From assembly GCA_017533825.1 (NCBI GenBank), contig JAFWIE010000071.1, forward strand, positions 1-64,000: DNA of 64,000 nucleotides. The letters are read 5' to 3'. The notes below the pieces were generated by a model. It was not told where the DNA came from, did no database searches, and saw only the letters and a list, made by a program, of their open reading frames with translations. This document shows, one piece after another, positions 61,922 through 64,000 of this stretch (the stretch's first letter is position 1; each line of letters begins with the position of its first letter). The position numbers and the translations under genes were made by a program. The stretch is from Atopobiaceae bacterium (GTDB lineage Bacteria > Actinomycetota > Coriobacteriia > Coriobacteriales > Atopobiaceae).

Positions 61922-62101
61922 GATGTCCCAGCTTTCCACAAGGGCGTCGTTCGCGTCGCAACCGTCGTAGCTCATGACGTATGTGCGCAGGTAAGGGATG
62001 TTGAAGCCCATCGCTTGTGCTCAATTTATGCGATTATACCGAATATGCGCACAGCATGCCTTTATGCGTGGTCCGGGCGACGACTCGTTTGACTTGCTCC
62101 G

Positions 62102-64000
62102 CTATTCGTCGTCGCCGCCCACCTGCGCGAGCACGCCGAGCGTCGCGGGCAGCAGCGCCTCCGCATCGCGCCGCATGGGATACTTGAACTGGTGCGTCTT
62201 CGGATAGTAGAACGCCCGCTCCGAGCGCATCTTGAGCGCTACGGCGCGCGGCACCTCGATGCCGGTAAAGACGAGCCGCCCGCCCGTGAGCGCAACGCTC
62301 GTCACTCCCAAGCGCTCGCAGCGAATCCGCACCCGCGCTCGGTCGAAGAGGTTGCGCGCCGCCAGCGGCATGCCGCCCCACGTCTCCTCGAGCTCGCCCT
62401 GCAGCTTGTCCACGTCCGCAAGCTCGGATGCCGCCGCAAGCCGTCGGTACGCCATGACGCGCTTGTCCACCTCGGGCACGTATTCCTCGGCCAGGTAGAA
62501 ATCCGCATTGAGGTTGATGGTCACATCGCTGGGCTCGTCTCCCTCGGGCACCTCTCCGCGCGCCTCCGCCACGGCCTGCCCGAGCATCTGCGTGAAGAGG
62601 TCGAAGCCCACGCTGCTCAGGTTGCCGTGCTGCTCCGCGCCCACCAGCGACCCGGCACCACGAATCTCCAGGTCGCGCATGGCAATCCTCATGCCGCTGC
62701 CGAGCTCCTGGAACTCGCTGAGGGCCGTCAGGCGCTCGGTCGCCTCGGGCGTGAGCGGGTCCTCCGGCGGGAACATGAAGTACGCGTACGCCTGCTCGCG
62801 TCCACGACCCACACGACCCTTCAGCTGGTAGAGCTGCGCCAGACCCAGTCGTTGCGCATCCTCGATGATGAGCGTATTGGTGTGGGGGTTGTCGATGCCG
62901 CTCTCGATGATGGTGGTCGCCACGAGCACGTCCACCTCGTGCATCTGGAAGCTGAGCATGACCTCCTCCACCTGGTTTGCGCTCATCTGTCCGTGCGCAA
63001 TGGCAACGCGCGCCTCTGGAGCGGCCTCCTGCACGCGTGCGAGCGCATCCTCAATGGTATGCACGCGATTCGAGACGTAGTACACCTGGCCGTTGCGCGC
63101 TAGCTCGCGACGGATGGCGGCACTCACCACGTCGAGATCGTATTCGCCCACGTGCACGCGCACGGGTTTGCGCCCCGGCGGTGGTGTGAGGATGAGGCTC
63201 ATGTCGCGCACCCCGCTCATGGCCATCTGCATTGTGCGCGGGATCGGGGTCGCGGAGAGCGTGAGCACGTCGACCTGCTCGCGCATGTTCTTGAGCTGTT
63301 CCTTGTGCTGGACGCCGAAGCGCTGCTCCTCGTCCACGATCACGAGTCCCAGCTCGTGCGGATTGACGTCGGCTGAGAGGAGCCGGTGCGTGCCGATGAG
63401 CACGTCGACCTTGCCCTCGGCAAAGTCCTTGAGGGAACGCCGCTGCTGGGCCGGCGTCACGAAGCGGCTGAGCACCTCCACACGCAGGTCGAACGGCGCG
63501 AACCTATCGAAGAAGGTATCGTAGTGCTGCTGGGCGAGAATCGTCGTCGGACACAGCACCATCACCTGGCGTCCGTCCATGCAGCACTTGAACGCTGCCC
63601 GCAGCGCCACCTCCGTCTTGCCAAAGCCCACGTCGCCGCACAGCAGCCGGTCCATGGGCTTGGCCGTCTCCATGTCGGCCTTGATGTCGGCAAGCGCCGA
63701 GATCTGGTCGGGCGTCATCTCGTAGGTGAAGCTCTCCTCCATCTGCTGTTGCGCAGGCACGTCGGGCGAGAAGGCATGGCCCGTCACGGCACTGCGCCGC
63801 ATGTAGAGGTCCACGAGGTCGAACGCGAGCTTCTTTGCGCTGCGGCGCGCCTTTCCCGTCGCACGGCTCCAGTCGGCCGTGTTGAGCCGCGTCAGGCGCG
63901 GGCTGCTGCCGTCCGGACCCACGTAGCGCGTGATGCGGTCGACCTGCTCGAGCGGCACGTAGAGCTTGTCGGCATTGGCGTATTCCAGCAGGAAGTAGTC
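62102..64000 (-). CDS. mfd: Transcription-repair coupling factor Mfd (C-terminal part)
   Basis: The gene continues past the right edge; the 632 residues visible are the C-terminal part of the about 1,150-residue protein. The RNA polymerase-interacting edge (EYANADKLYVPLEQVDRITR) leads into the translocase: CGDVGFGKTEVALRAAF (Walker A), VIVDEEQRFGV (DEEQ box), TLSATPIPRTM (motif III), TTIIESGIDNP and QLKGRVGRGREQAYAYF. The C-terminal TRCF domain is complete (VPEVDKRVMAYRRLAAASEL). Mfd removes RNA polymerase stalled at lesions and recruits UvrA. Confidence 0.97.
   Translation of the reverse strand, partial: DYFLLEYANADKLYVPLEQVDRITRYVGPDGSSPRLTRLNTADWSRATGKARRSAKKLAFDLVDLYMRRSAVTGHAFSPDVPAQQQMEESFTYEMTPDQISALADIKADMETAKPMDRLLCGDVGFGKTEVALRAAFKCCMDGRQVMVLCPTTILAQQHYDTFFDRFAPFDLRVEVLSRFVTPAQQRRSLKDFAEGKVDVLIGTHRLLSADVNPHELGLVIVDEEQRFGVQHKEQLKNMREQVDVLTLSATPIPRTMQMAMSGVRDMSLILTPPPGRKPVRVHVGEYDLDVVSAAIRRELARNGQVYYVSNRVHTIEDALARVQEAAPEARVAIAHGQMSANQVEEVMLSFQMHEVDVLVATTIIESGIDNPHTNTLIIEDAQRLGLAQLYQLKGRVGRGREQAYAYFMFPPEDPLTPEATERLTALSEFQELGSGMRIAMRDLEIRGAGSLVGAEQHGNLSSVGFDLFTQMLGQAVAEARGEVPEGDEPSDVTINLNADFYLAEEYVPEVDKRVMAYRRLAAASELADVDKLQGELEETWGGMPLAARNLFDRARVRIRCERLGVTSVALTGGRLVFTGIEVPRAVALKMRSERAFYYPKTHQFKYPMRRDAEALLPATLGVLAQVGGDDE

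Overview
The window looks like chromosomal DNA of a high-GC Gram-positive anaerobe of the Coriobacteriia, most likely in the Olsenella/Atopobium branch. This is an inference from high G+C, strong AGGAGG ribosome sites, sortase-anchored surface proteins built from Cna-B and pilin-type isopeptide domains, PTS and GH1 sugar genes, and Actinobacterial-style housekeeping genes (Ppx, a long FtsB-like protein, Mfd). No phage, CRISPR array or complete insertion sequence was found.

Layout. 1-17.5 kb is a surface-protein locus. It holds the 5' part of one giant adhesin (1-873, running off the left edge), an Rpn-type nuclease gene with a duplicated 3' remnant, and a second paralogous adhesin of 4,940 residues. 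17.8-21.2 kb holds a DUF1349 protein, a phosphosugar isomerase/epimerase pair (rpiB plus an Rpe/AlsE-like gene) and a divergent LacI regulator with three matching operator-like sites. 21.4-24.9 kb is one large VIT/VWA/zinc-ribbon/DUF2135 protein. 25.1-31.5 kb is a beta-glucoside cluster: a 5'-truncated GH1, an aldo/keto reductase, an intact 6-phospho-beta-glucosidase, a PTS EIIC and a divergent RpiR regulator. 31.7-33.8 kb is an M13 peptidase lipoprotein, followed by tRNA-Leu(UAA).

34.8-46.3 kb is largely core: Ppx/GppA, an FtsB-like protein, an SGNH hydrolase-MazG fusion, pyruvate kinase overlapping rsmJ, a two-gene envelope operon (phosphodiester glycosidase and a Thr/Gly-rich membrane protein) and a glycosyltransferase-GtrA fusion. 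46.5-53.5 kb holds a DUF559-like nuclease gene, a CmpB-like membrane protein, a HAD lipoprotein, an MFS transporter and a HUMPS-family decarboxylase/synthase. 53.6-60.5 kb is a compact six-gene leftward operon headed by an SPFH/zinc-ribbon protein, with membrane and coiled-coil proteins, two paralogous unknown proteins and a bactofilin-like protein. 60.7-61.9 kb is a divergent unknown gene and the right edge is the C-terminal two-thirds of mfd.

Intergenic space is rich in repeats. A palindromic family containing GGGACGGGTTTTTCGTTCCA occurs at five loci around the sugar genes, and one copy sits exactly where the first GH1 gene is truncated. A composite of about 290 bp, made of two units with terminal inverted repeats, occurs at 34.4 and 47.6 kb with even its linker conserved. 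The best candidates for undescribed biology are the SPFH operon, the composite repeat and the giant adhesin pair.
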